Source: UBA2128 sp964534955 (GTDB lineage: Bacteria > Fidelibacterota > Marinisomatia > Marinisomatales > UBA2128). From it: a stretch of 64,000 nucleotides of DNA. Location of the stretch: the NCBI GenBank assembly GCA_964534955.1, contig CAZHRR010000001.1:1-64000 (forward strand), read 5' to 3'. Below, piece by piece: positions 24,929 to 33,222 of the stretch (the first letter of the stretch is position 1; each line of letters begins with the position of its first letter). The notes beneath the pieces were generated by a model. It had not been told where the DNA came from and searched no databases. It was given only the letters and a program-made list of their open reading frames with translations. The translations under genes and the position numbers were made by a program.

Positions 24929-25717
24929 GTGACAACCATAGTAAGACACATCAACTGGGTCGGCTTCCGCACGCTGGTGTCAAGAGAAGTCACCCGCTTC
25001 CTCAAGGTTTACAGGCAGACAGTTTTCCCGGGAGTGATCTCCTCTTCCCTTTATATCATTATCTTCGGCTTCACCCTGCAGCGACGGATTTCTGCAATTA
25101 ACGATGTACCATACTCCATCTATATCATCCCCGGCCTCGTAATGATGAACGTCATCACCAACGCCTACAACAACACTGCTTCCAGCATCCTTCAGATGAA
25201 ACTTTTGGGACAACTGCAGGACATGCTCATTACCCCTTTGAGCAATCTCGAACTGGCTTTATCATTTATCATCGGAGGAGCTGTTAGGGGCTTCATCAAC
25301 GGTGTAATGGTTCTGCTGCTCGGCATCGTCATCACCGGGATGCCGGTGGAATACCCGCTTTACGTCCTACTGTTCCTGTTCCTTGTTTCGTGGAGTTTCT
25401 CAAGTGTTGGGCTGCTTATTGGAATCATGGCAGAAAGCTGGGATAACATTGCTACTATGGTAAACTTCTTTATCACTCCGTTGATCTTTCTGGGCGGTGT
25501 CTTTTATTCCATCAATATGCTGCCCGGACTCTGGCGTACCCTTTCCATGGCCAATCCCATCTATTACGTCATCAACGGACTGCGCTACTCAGTACTCGGC
25601 GAAGGAGCAGCAGACTCATCTATCGGACTTTCCCTCTTTGCTGCCACGCTTATGACTATTCTGTTTACGGTGGCAGGAACGTATCTATTCCACCGTGGTT
25701 ACCGAATTCGCCAGTGA
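24929..25717 (+). CDS. ABC-2 type transporter permease
   Basis: 262 aa from GTG 24929. Six membrane helices; the pattern with VYRQTVFPGVISSSLYIIIF, the amphipathic GRRISAINDVPYSIYIIPGL-like region and the ABC-2 motif NPIYYVINGLRYSVLG near the end is typical of the DrrB/NodJ-like subfamily. It partners the ATPase before it. Its stop overlaps the next gene start (GTGA). Confidence 0.92.
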   Translation: MTTIVRHINWVGFRTLVSREVTRFLKVYRQTVFPGVISSSLYIIIFGFTLQRRISAINDVPYSIYIIPGLVMMNVITNAYNNTASSILQMKLLGQLQDMLITPLSNLELALSFIIGGAVRGFINGVMVLLLGIVITGMPVEYPLYVLLFLFLVSWSFSSVGLLIGIMAESWDNIATMVNFFITPLIFLGGVFYSINMLPGLWRTLSMANPIYYVINGLRYSVLGEGAADSSIGLSLFAATLMTILFTVAGTYLFHRGYRIRQ

Positions 25718-26439
25718 CGCTTCGCAGAACCCTTTTACTGCTTTTTCTCACTGCAGACTTACTTAACGCACATGACTTACCAGATCAACCTCCTGAATGG
25801 ACTCACTACCTCCGCATCGGCGCTGCTCAAGAGGAATCGTCATCAGGAGCCATGGGGTTCTACCGCATTAAAAGAATCCACGGAAACACGTTTCACGATC
25901 TGCGACTGCTGGGATTGTTCCTTCAAGATGCCACCATTGCCACAGCCCGTTACAAATCAAGCCAAAAGTTCACCTTTGTCCCGCGCCTCTACCGCTTCAC
26001 TATCATATCTCTCCGGCACAACAGTGTCAGTAATCTTAAAATTCGCTACCACTACAACCAAGGGTTTGGAGGCTTTATTTTCGAGAAGGCGACTACTCAC
26101 CTTACTACAGAAATAGCCCTCTCCTACGACATGTCGGATTACCTCAATGAAACTCGTAAAACATCCTATCTCAAGGGTGGCCTCTTTTGGGACGTTGACA
26201 TAGGCCGCAATTCTCTTGCTCTGGACTTCGAGTACTTCAAGCAAGTCAGTGACATATTACCGGAAGAGGCTAATCAGACACGATATGAACTTTCAGCTGA
26301 GATGAACATTCCTCTGCTGAAGGAATTCCTGCTGACGGTAGGTTATGAAGAAGAGTTTTATCAAAGTAAGAATATCCCCAACGTCCGCTCGCTCTATCTG
26401 GCTTTTGGAATCAAACGATCTTTAGCGTTCTTTCTGTAG
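25714..26439 (+). CDS. Predicted outer-membrane beta-barrel protein (DUF481-like)
   Basis: 241 aa from GTG 25714, translationally coupled to the permease. Signal peptide TLRRTLLLLFLTADLLNA. The rest alternates amphipathic strands ending in aromatic residues (KFTFVPRLYRFTII, TTEIALSYDMSDYL, SLALDFEYFKQV, FLLTVGYEEEFY) and terminates in Phe-Leu (SLAFFL), the picture of a barrel of about 10-12 strands. Coupling to an ABC-2 exporter suggests the three genes work together in the envelope. Confidence 0.7.
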   Translation: MTLRRTLLLLFLTADLLNAHDLPDQPPEWTHYLRIGAAQEESSSGAMGFYRIKRIHGNTFHDLRLLGLFLQDATIATARYKSSQKFTFVPRLYRFTIISLRHNSVSNLKIRYHYNQGFGGFIFEKATTHLTTEIALSYDMSDYLNETRKTSYLKGGLFWDVDIGRNSLALDFEYFKQVSDILPEEANQTRYELSAEMNIPLLKEFLLTVGYEEEFYQSKNIPNVRSLYLAFGIKRSLAFFL

Positions 26440-26511
26440 AGTATTAATCATTCTCAACTGAGGGTTGAGAAGTTCCACCATCATTCCGTAGATTTAGTAT
26501 GGTAAGGAAAG

Positions 26512-27735
26512 ATGGCACCTGACAACCGCAAACTCCTGCCACCAGAGACTTTCGACATCCCCGTCCACGAAATCCGCCGGGGTTACCGCAGCGATGTCTA
26601 TTTCTGGCGGAGTAAAGTAGCTTTAGAGAATGCAGATCTAAAGACTTCCGTACTCATGCAGGTCTTTCAGAAGAAAGACGCCGTATTGTGCGGTATGGAT
26701 GAAGCATTGGCAATACTCAAACTGGGCACTGGTTATTACAAGGAGAGGGACAAAGCTTATAAGCTGTTCGACCAGTACATTGCCCTCAAAAAGAAAATCC
26801 GTTCCCTCTATTTTAACGACAGGAAGAACATGCTGCAGGCTCAAAAGGAGAAACTCGACCTCGAGCATGCCCTCGATGAGTTATGGGAAGACACACATCA
26901 TGATCTGACTATTTACACTCTCCACGATGGCGACACCCTGAATCCCTGGGAGACTGTCATGATCATTGAGGGTCCTCTTTACCAGTTCGCTCACTTAGAG
27001 ACGATCTATCTGGGTGTTCTCGGCCGTAGAACACGAATCTCCACAAATGTTCAGCAGGTAGTGGAGGCAGCTTGCGGGAAACCGATTCTATACTTTCCAG
27101 CCCGGTTCGACCACTGGTTTATGCAGGGCGGCGACGGTTATGCCGCAAACATCGGCGGAGCAACAGCCGTTTCCACAGATGCTCAAGGTGAGTGGTGGGG
27201 CGCCTCCGGTGCCGGGACAATCCCCCACGCCCTCATTGCCGCCTGTAATCGCGACACAGTACAGGCAGCTCAGCTGTTTGAGGAAAACTTCCCTGATACC
27301 AACCTTATTGCATTGGTTGACTTCGATAATGACTCAGTAGGAACATCGCTTGCTGTAGCCAGGGAATTAGGGGACGGTCTCTGGGGAGTCCGCTTGGACA
27401 CATCCAGTACTGTCGTTGACAAATCTGTGATCCCGCAAATGGGGATGAGCCGACCGACTGGTGTTAATCAACAGCTCGTTTGGAATGTCCGCAGAGCACT
27501 GGATACCGAGGGATTTAGGCACGTCAAGATTGTTGTGTCAGGCGGTTTCAATGCCGAGCGCATCAGAGAGTTCGAGAAGAAAGGGATACCAGCTGATGCC
27601 TATGGTGTAGGTTCAGCCCTTATGACAGGAATCTACGATTTCACAGCTGATGTAGTCATAGTGGAAGGGAAACCGTGTGCTAAAGTGGGCAGGCAGTACC
27701 TCCCGAACGAACGGCTGCAGAAAATTAAGCTATAA
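26512..27735 (+). CDS. pncB: Nicotinate phosphoribosyltransferase
   Basis: 407 aa with an AAGGAAAG site before ATG 26512. The stretches EIRRGYRSDVYFWRSKVALE, TLHDGDTLNPWETVMIIEGP, FPARFDHWFMQGGDGYAANI and VSGGFNAERIREFEKKGIPA (phosphoribosyl/phosphate loop of the type II PRTase barrel), then YGVGSALMTG, fit NAPRTase. The enzyme makes nicotinate mononucleotide from nicotinate and PRPP. Lying 11 bp before pncA, it forms the Preiss-Handler salvage pair. Confidence 0.9.
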   Translation: MAPDNRKLLPPETFDIPVHEIRRGYRSDVYFWRSKVALENADLKTSVLMQVFQKKDAVLCGMDEALAILKLGTGYYKERDKAYKLFDQYIALKKKIRSLYFNDRKNMLQAQKEKLDLEHALDELWEDTHHDLTIYTLHDGDTLNPWETVMIIEGPLYQFAHLETIYLGVLGRRTRISTNVQQVVEAACGKPILYFPARFDHWFMQGGDGYAANIGGATAVSTDAQGEWWGASGAGTIPHALIAACNRDTVQAAQLFEENFPDTNLIALVDFDNDSVGTSLAVARELGDGLWGVRLDTSSTVVDKSVIPQMGMSRPTGVNQQLVWNVRRALDTEGFRHVKIVVSGGFNAERIREFEKKGIPADAYGVGSALMTGIYDFTADVVIVEGKPCAKVGRQYLPNERLQKIKL

Positions 27736-27746
27736 GAGGATCACCC

Positions 27747-28325
27747 ATGAGTAAAAAAGCACTGGTCATTGTTGATCTGCAGAATGATTTTTGCCCTGGA
27801 GGCTCCCTGGCAGTGACTGACGGAGATCAGATCCTGCCATCGGTCAACCGACTGATTGATGACTTCTCGGCAGCCAAACTTCCTCTCTTCGCTACCCGGG
27901 ACTGGCATCCTGAAAACCACTGCAGCTTCATAGAACAAGGTGGGCCATGGCCGCCGCATTGTATCCAGGGGACCAGGGGTGCTGAGTTCCATCCCGACCT
28001 TCTCCTGCCTGAGGATGTCACGATCATCAGTAAGGGAGACTCTATGGAGAAAAACGCCTATTCGGGCTTCGAGGATACTTCACTTCTGCAGCAGATCCAC
28101 GAGGCGGATGTGAATGAAATTATAGTCTGTGGACTGGCAACGGACTATTGTGTAAAAGCCACGGTTCTCGACGGGCTCGATGCAGGTTTAGATGTTACTG
28201 TTACTGAAGATGGCGTCCGCGGAGTAAACGTAAATGCAGGTGATGATCAAAAAGCTCTTGATGAAATGATTTCAGCTGGGGCGCACATCCAAACTTCTGC
28301 GATTATCAGCGCATCTCTAAGTTAA
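27747..28325 (+). CDS. pncA: Nicotinamidase
   Basis: 192 aa, cysteine-hydrolase (isochorismatase-like) fold. The triad is Asp10 (VDLQNDF), Lys96 (ISKGDS) and Cys135 (GLATDYCVKAT), and metal ligands Asp52, His54 and His58 (RDWHPENHCS) are present. It converts nicotinamide to nicotinate for the upstream PncB. Clear AGAGGATCACCC site before ATG 27747. Confidence 0.95.
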   Translation: MSKKALVIVDLQNDFCPGGSLAVTDGDQILPSVNRLIDDFSAAKLPLFATRDWHPENHCSFIEQGGPWPPHCIQGTRGAEFHPDLLLPEDVTIISKGDSMEKNAYSGFEDTSLLQQIHEADVNEIIVCGLATDYCVKATVLDGLDAGLDVTVTEDGVRGVNVNAGDDQKALDEMISAGAHIQTSAIISASLS

Positions 28326-28357
28326 GTATAAGGATCCTCACCAAGTAAGGACAACTG

Positions 28358-28520
28358 CTACGTAATCTCTGTCTACAAAGTAAGTGTTTAGTTCAAAATG
28401 TTCAATTTCAAGGCTTGCGAAGCCGCAAAAAGTGGAGCTTACATGAGTGAATGAGCATTTTTGTGGATAGCGTAATCCCGAAATTTCGGGAGACATTATG
28501 GATAAACACTACGTAATCTC
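28358..28520. mobile_element. MITE-like element flanked by 12-bp direct repeats
   Basis: CTACGTAATCTC occurs at 28358-28369 and at 28509-28520; the second copy includes the stop of the half-ferritin gene (rev. comp. GAGATTACGTAG). Just inside lie imperfect inverted ends (GTGTTTAGTTCAAAATGTTC near 28383 and, inverted, GTGTTTATCCATAATGTCTC near 28507). The middle has a hairpin GCCGCAAAAAGTGGAGC / GCATTTTTGTGG and a perfect 16-bp palindrome TCCCGAAATTTCGGGA (28476-28491). No protein is encoded. A non-autonomous element with a 12-bp target duplication is the simplest reading; a structured repeat with extended ends is the alternative. Confidence 0.6.
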
Positions 28521-28769
28521 AGATTCGAAGGAAGACTGGATACTTTCCAGACAGAATTCATTTGCCCGGCATTCTTCCAGCTTTCGTTTCAGGATTTCGT
28601 GGTGCCCAAGCTCAAATCTTGCCAAGTCAACAAGAAAGCGCTTAAGGTCAGGATCTGTAATCTGCTCAGACGCTTTCATATAGAAATCATAGGCGTCCTT
28701 CTCCTCATCAATGGCATATTGAAGAATTTCTTCAGCCGAAGAAAAACTGGGTGTTTGCTTTTCAGTCAT
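28509..28769 (-). CDS. Rubrerythrin-like half-ferritin protein
   Basis: 86 aa with AGGAG before the ATG. IDEEKDAYDFYMKASEQI (Glu22/23, Tyr30) and ARFELGHHEILKRKLEE (Glu53, His56) give one E...Y plus one ExxH half of the di-iron site, so a dimer would be needed for a complete four-helix bundle, as in erythrin-type or encapsulated ferritins. No rubredoxin domain and no encapsulin gene is nearby. It precedes (in transcription follows) the 2-oxoacid:ferredoxin oxidoreductase genes by 9 bp, so protection of an oxygen-sensitive enzyme is plausible. Confidence 0.75.
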   Translation of the reverse strand: MTEKQTPSFSSAEEILQYAIDEEKDAYDFYMKASEQITDPDLKRFLVDLARFELGHHEILKRKLEECRANEFCLESIQSSFESEIT

Positions 28770-28778
28770 GACTTACTC

Positions 28779-29330
28779 CTAATTTGCCACCGAGTGTTCG
28801 ATAAGTTCCATTCCTCGAAGAATTGCCTTCTCATTTATCTCGATCAAGTGGTGCCGTCTTTCGGGAAGTACCTTCTTTAGGGCCTTAATAATTGACTCTG
28901 TTTGCAGGATTGGCTGCAGACCCAGAAACGCGCCTAAAAGAATCATATTCATGGTTTTCTCATTCTTTAGGCGGATTGCCTCGCGGGCTGCTGGGATATC
29001 TGTAATAGTAATATCCTGCCGGGTAGGCGGATTTACGATATTGTTGCTTTCGTAAAGTAAATCACCGCCGGGTTTTACCGAATTCTCAAACTTATCCATG
29101 GACGGCTGATTCAGTATGATGGCAGTATCGAACTGATTTATGATTGGTGAGCTGACCCGTTCATCGGATAATACCACGGTACAGTTGGCCGTACCGCCCC
29201 GCATTTCCGGCCCATAGCTCGGCATCCAGACAACTTCTTTATCTTCCAACATCCCGCCGTACGCCATGGTCATACCCATGGAGAGGACTCCCTGCCCTCC
29301 GAATCCTGCAACTATAATCTCATGCTTCAC
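28779..29330 (-). CDS. 2-oxoacid:ferredoxin oxidoreductase, gamma subunit
   Basis: 183 aa from GTG 29330. HEIIVAGFGGQGVLSMGM is the GxGGQG signature of the gamma (Rossmann-like) domain, and EVVWMPSYGPEMRGGTANC and SDERVSSPIINQFD are conserved for Kor/Vor-type enzymes. It belongs to the CoA-acylating, ferredoxin-reducing decarboxylase complex whose other subunits are the next genes upstream. Starts 4 bp after the beta subunit stop. Confidence 0.93.
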   Translation of the reverse strand: MKHEIIVAGFGGQGVLSMGMTMAYGGMLEDKEVVWMPSYGPEMRGGTANCTVVLSDERVSSPIINQFDTAIILNQPSMDKFENSVKPGGDLLYESNNIVNPPTRQDITITDIPAAREAIRLKNEKTMNMILLGAFLGLQPILQTESIIKALKKVLPERRHHLIEINEKAILRGMELIEHSVAN

Positions 29331-29334
29331 CTGA

Positions 29335-30129
29335 TTAATCCTTTGGCGGCTTTTTCAGATCTCCCAGCGGATAGTACTCCAGCACATTTTCTTCCAGCCA
29401 TAGGTTGGATTCCACTGGCGTCATCTTCCAACCGGAAGGACAATTGGATACCACTTCGATAAAACTTGTTCCATCCTTATCATCCAGTTGATCCTGAAAT
29501 GCCTTGAGAAGTGCTTTTTTCAACTTGCGTACACCTTTGGCTGAGGTGACAGACTGGCGGGTGACATACCGCGCTCCGGGTAACAGAGCAACCATATCGG
29601 CAATCCTCAACGGAAATCCGTGTGTCTTAACATCTCGTCCTTCAGGACTTGTGGAAGTTACCATGTCAGGAAGAGTCGTAGGCGCCATTTGACCACCCGT
29701 CATTCCATAAATCCCGTTGTTAATGAATACAATAACAATTTTTTCTCCGCGGTTGACAGCATGTATAGTCTCCGCCGTGCCGATAGCAGCAAGGTCTCCG
29801 TCTCCCTGGTAGGTAAAAACAGTTAGATCCGGGCGGACGCGCTTGATACCTGTTGCCACAGCCGTCGCCCGGCCGTGAGCCGCTTCCTGCATATCAATGT
29901 CCATATAGTCATACGCCAGCACAGCACAACCGACTGGAGCAATACCAACAGTCCGGTCACGTACCCCCAGTTCCTGAACCACTTCCATAAGCAATCTATG
30001 GACTACAGAATGACTGCAGCCTGGACAGTAGTGCATATCTACATCAAGGAGCCGGGACGGACGCTTCCAGACGGTGTCCAACTCGTCAAGGAACTCGCAC
30101 TGGATACCTTCTGCCGTTTTCTGGTTCAT
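29335..30129 (-). CDS. 2-oxoacid:ferredoxin oxidoreductase, beta (TPP-binding) subunit
   Basis: 264 aa. YCPGCSHSVVHRLL (~33-46), GDGDLAAIG (TPP/Mg GDG motif, ~110) and NNGIYGMTGGQMAPTT identify the thiamine-diphosphate-binding beta subunit. HYCPGC... lacks the four-cluster cysteines of the pyruvate enzyme's fused form, in keeping with a separate ferredoxin subunit here. ATGA overlap with the alpha subunit. The tail LEENVLEYYPLGDLK is Vor/Kor-like. Confidence 0.93.
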   Translation of the reverse strand: MNQKTAEGIQCEFLDELDTVWKRPSRLLDVDMHYCPGCSHSVVHRLLMEVVQELGVRDRTVGIAPVGCAVLAYDYMDIDMQEAAHGRATAVATGIKRVRPDLTVFTYQGDGDLAAIGTAETIHAVNRGEKIVIVFINNGIYGMTGGQMAPTTLPDMVTSTSPEGRDVKTHGFPLRIADMVALLPGARYVTRQSVTSAKGVRKLKKALLKAFQDQLDDKDGTSFIEVVSNCPSGWKMTPVESNLWLEENVLEYYPLGDLKKPPKD

Positions 30130-31208
30130 TTGGCTGCCTTTGTCAATTCGGATGCGGAATGGAAGCTTTGGATTTGTGTAAGTATTTCCTCCGGGGCCGG
30201 AATCATACCGCCCATTCTGCCATAGAACTCCACAGGAACTTTCCCTTCAACTGCGAGCCGTACATCTTCCACCATCTGGCCAGCATTCATTTCTACAACC
30301 AGCATACTCTGTACCTGACTGGCAAGTTTGTTCAATTCAACAGAAGGAAATGGAAACAAAGTTTTAGGACGGAGGAGCCCAACCTTGATTCCTTCTTCGC
30401 GAGCCAGCTCAACTGCCTTATGCGACACACGGGCAGAAAGACCATAGGCAACCACAAGATAATCAGCATCGTCAGCCAAAACAGTCTCTATCCGCACCTC
30501 TTTCTCCCGTATAGTTTTGTACTTCTCCTGCAAGTTGAGATTGACTTTTTCCATCACTTCCGGATCCAGAAACAGAGATGTGATGATGTGCCTCTCTTCA
30601 TCTTCGGGCTGACCAACTGTAGTCCAAGATGAATGATCTACTCGGTCTTTTTCGGGATCATATTCTTGGAACTCCACTGCCTCCATCATCTGTCCCAAAG
30701 CACCATCAGCTAATATCGTCACCGGCATTCTATACTCATCAGCAAGATCAAACCCAAGATAGACAAAATCTGCCATTTCCTGTACACTGCTTGGAGCCAA
30801 GACTATCATTTTGTAGTCACCGTGACCACCGCCTTTCACAGCTTGAAAGTAGTCACTCTGTGCTGGTTGAATGGTCCCTAATCCCGGCCCGCCTCGTACT
30901 ACATTAACCAGTAGACACGGTAATTCAGCACAGACAATATATGAGATTCCTTCCTGCATAAGGCTGAATCCTGGGCTGCTGGTACTGGTCATAACTCGCT
31001 CACCAGTTCCTGCGGCGCCATACACCATATTTATGGAAGCTACTTCGCTCTCGGCCTGAACCATTACTCCTCCACGTTTAGGTAATTCTGCCGCCAGATA
31101 CTCCAGCAGTTCAGACTGGGGAGTGATGGGATATCCGAAGTAACCTTTCAGCCCGGCTCGGATGGCAGCTTCCGCCAGCGCTTCATTTCCTTTCATTAAA
31201 TATTTCAA
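30126..31208 (-). CDS. 2-oxoacid:ferredoxin oxidoreductase, alpha subunit (VorB/KorA type)
   Basis: 360 aa from TTG 31208 (TTGA overlaps the ferredoxin stop); ATG 31196 is an alternative, but MKYLMKGNEALAEAAIRAG matches the usual start. GYPITPQSELLEYLA, MVQAESEVASINMVYGAAGTG, STSSPGFSLMQEGISYI and VNVVRGGPGLGTIQPAQSDY are classic. The length and these motifs are closest to what I know as VorB (2-oxoisovalerate), while 2-oxoglutarate is also possible; the substrate needs phylogeny. Confidence 0.92.
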   Translation of the reverse strand: MKYLMKGNEALAEAAIRAGLKGYFGYPITPQSELLEYLAAELPKRGGVMVQAESEVASINMVYGAAGTGERVMTSTSSPGFSLMQEGISYIVCAELPCLLVNVVRGGPGLGTIQPAQSDYFQAVKGGGHGDYKMIVLAPSSVQEMADFVYLGFDLADEYRMPVTILADGALGQMMEAVEFQEYDPEKDRVDHSSWTTVGQPEDEERHIITSLFLDPEVMEKVNLNLQEKYKTIREKEVRIETVLADDADYLVVAYGLSARVSHKAVELAREEGIKVGLLRPKTLFPFPSVELNKLASQVQSMLVVEMNAGQMVEDVRLAVEGKVPVEFYGRMGGMIPAPEEILTQIQSFHSASELTKAAK

Positions 31209-31483
31209 TCTAAACTCACCGTTATATCTTCCTGAACGTTTGAGACTGCAGCAACAGGTTTTTTCTTGCCCTCACGGTAGACCGTAATGATTGCCTCCGG
31301 GCAGACCAGAGCACAATTGGTGCAACCCGTACAGTTGTCTTTTACTAATACTGCATAGTGATAGCTCTTCTGATTGATGTTTTCTGACATCTCCAGAGAA
31401 TCCTGAGGACATTCATTAATGCATAACTCACACCCTTTGCATTTATCTATTCTTATGGAAATATGTCCGCGAATTTTTGCCAA
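31205..31483 (-). CDS. 2-oxoacid:ferredoxin oxidoreductase, 2[4Fe-4S] ferredoxin subunit
   Basis: 92 aa. Two cluster motifs: CKGCELCINECP (14-25) and CTGCTNCALVCP (50-61). Together they bind two 4Fe-4S clusters and pass electrons from the TPP subunit to free ferredoxin. First gene of the complex; a gap of 134 bp separates it from the FAD oxidoreductase. Confidence 0.95.
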   Translation of the reverse strand: MAKIRGHISIRIDKCKGCELCINECPQDSLEMSENINQKSYHYAVLVKDNCTGCTNCALVCPEAIITVYREGKKKPVAAVSNVQEDITVSLD

Positions 31484-31617
31484 ACTTTACAATTCCTCCA
31501 TGTATAGCGATATGTTTGTCCCGTTATCTGTTATCAATTTAATGAAATTCTCGCACATTAGTTAATGTCTATATCAATTGATTTAGATAACCTCAATAGT
31601 CTTTGGTATCAGGGATT

Positions 31618-32853
31618 CTATTCCCGGGCGTTTGTTTCAACCCACGCTGAATAATTACCATCATAGCCGACATTCTTCTGAAGATCCTTAACCTTCGCCC
31701 GCACAGCTTCTACATCCACTCCGTCTTCCGGAAGGTGATTTTCGACTACATAAGTGGCAACATCTCTGGAATGATCTCGGGATACACGAATATTACCTTT
31801 ACCGGTTATGGCATTCCCCACACCAAAAACATTATCAAGACCGTTAATCTCACCGGTCTCTTCATCTTTGATATCGTAAGTACTCCACTCCATGGGCATT
31901 CCATCTATAGGTTCGGGGATACTGCCGATAGAGCTAATTACCATTGAGCATCTGACATCGTATTCTGTCCCTTCTTTAGGTACTGCTTTATTGTTGATGA
32001 CATCATTTTCAATCATCTGCAGCCCCACCAATTTACCATCTTCCTCAATGATTCCGACAGGCTGTGTCTGGTCCTTAAACCGGAACAGGTACTTATCCTG
32101 CGCATTTTTCAGAATCTTAGCCCGGGTCTGACGTATTTTTTCTTCCCTCTCCGGTGTAGCTCCTTTAGGAATAGTAGAAAGAGGCATATTTCGTACATTC
32201 CGGCGGTAGAGCAGATAAGTACCTTGCAGCCCCAAGTCATCCCAAGTGAGGTCAAACGCTGCCAGCGCCTTCGGGATGCCTTTATGTTCCAATTCAAGAG
32301 CACTAATCTCGATCCCTCGCTTCTTGAGCACCTTTGACACGAGCTCAACCTGAAGAATCTTCACCACGTCAATGGAAGCCAAGCCGCCACCAACCACAAT
32401 TGCATTATCTTTTACCTCAATGTGCTCACCTTCGTATGTGGACTGTTCGTGGTGATTGAACCAGTAGACAAATGGATTCTGGTAGTAAAAGTTATTACCC
32501 TCATATTTTACTATCTCTTTCACTGGGAAACCTCGGTCCTTCCAAGCCCCGTTTGCCATAAGGACCACACTGCACCCCATGTGAACAAGATCTTCCATGG
32601 AGAAATCTTTGCCTATCTTAGTATTGGGGACAAAGTCCACCAATTCCTGATCCATCCGGCTGTTAATGAGCTCCATCTGCTTTTTACGTTGCTTTGCATG
32701 CCACTTGGGAAGACCATCCTCAATTTTCCCGTATGGAAGATCATTTTGCTCAATAACTACACATCGGACACCCCGTTCGGTGAATTGATATACTGCTTCT
32801 GAGCCGGCTACAGCTCCGCCAACAATTGCTACTATCTGATTTTCATTAGACAT
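31618..32853 (-). CDS. FAD/NAD(P)-dependent oxidoreductase (GltD/ferredoxin-NADP reductase-like)
   Basis: 411 aa. Two Rossmann signatures: IVAIVGGAVAGSEAV (7-21) for FAD and NAIVVGGGLASIDVVK (~151-166) for NAD(P); SSIGSIPEP (~305) and LDNVFGVGNAITGKGNIR (~345) complete the adrenodoxin-reductase/GltD layout. No cluster-binding cysteines are present. It lies upstream of the ferredoxin-reducing complex on the same strand, so electron exchange between ferredoxin and NAD(P)H is a fair guess. Confidence 0.8.
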   Translation of the reverse strand: MSNENQIVAIVGGAVAGSEAVYQFTERGVRCVVIEQNDLPYGKIEDGLPKWHAKQRKKQMELINSRMDQELVDFVPNTKIGKDFSMEDLVHMGCSVVLMANGAWKDRGFPVKEIVKYEGNNFYYQNPFVYWFNHHEQSTYEGEHIEVKDNAIVVGGGLASIDVVKILQVELVSKVLKKRGIEISALELEHKGIPKALAAFDLTWDDLGLQGTYLLYRRNVRNMPLSTIPKGATPEREEKIRQTRAKILKNAQDKYLFRFKDQTQPVGIIEEDGKLVGLQMIENDVINNKAVPKEGTEYDVRCSMVISSIGSIPEPIDGMPMEWSTYDIKDEETGEINGLDNVFGVGNAITGKGNIRVSRDHSRDVATYVVENHLPEDGVDVEAVRAKVKDLQKNVGYDGNYSAWVETNARE

Positions 32854-33222
32854 TTTTCTTTTCCCTTTTATTGCTTAACGAATTGGTTTACCGGTTAACA
32901 TGATAGAAAGAATTCAATCGGTGAATTCATATCTATTTAGACAGCGTCAAATTTAGGACTAATAAGTCTTGAATTCAAATATTGTTCATATTTTATACGC
33001 TAACCAGATTAAATCATCAGCTTTTTCCCGTTCGTCACCAATCAACAGTTATTTACCCATATGAATGTATTGTAATTTATTGAACACAGCGTTCACGAAG
33101 AATCACAGGGTACCACGGAGAAGTATTAACAATTTGAATATTATTTCTTAACTCTGAGGTTCTCTACGTTACTGTGGTTCTCTGTGTCCAGTTGACTTCT
33201 GCAATCCTCATGATAATTCTGG
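32854..33222. other. 369-bp intergenic stretch with CTCTGTG-type degenerate repeat
   Basis: Around 33084-33192 are near-complementary phrases (AACACAGCG...CACAGGGTACCACGGAG against CTCTGAGGTTCTCTACG...GTGGTTCTCTGTGTCC), a degenerate spacer repeat seen in many unrelated environmental genomes. No gene or clear promoter is seen. Confidence 0.5.
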
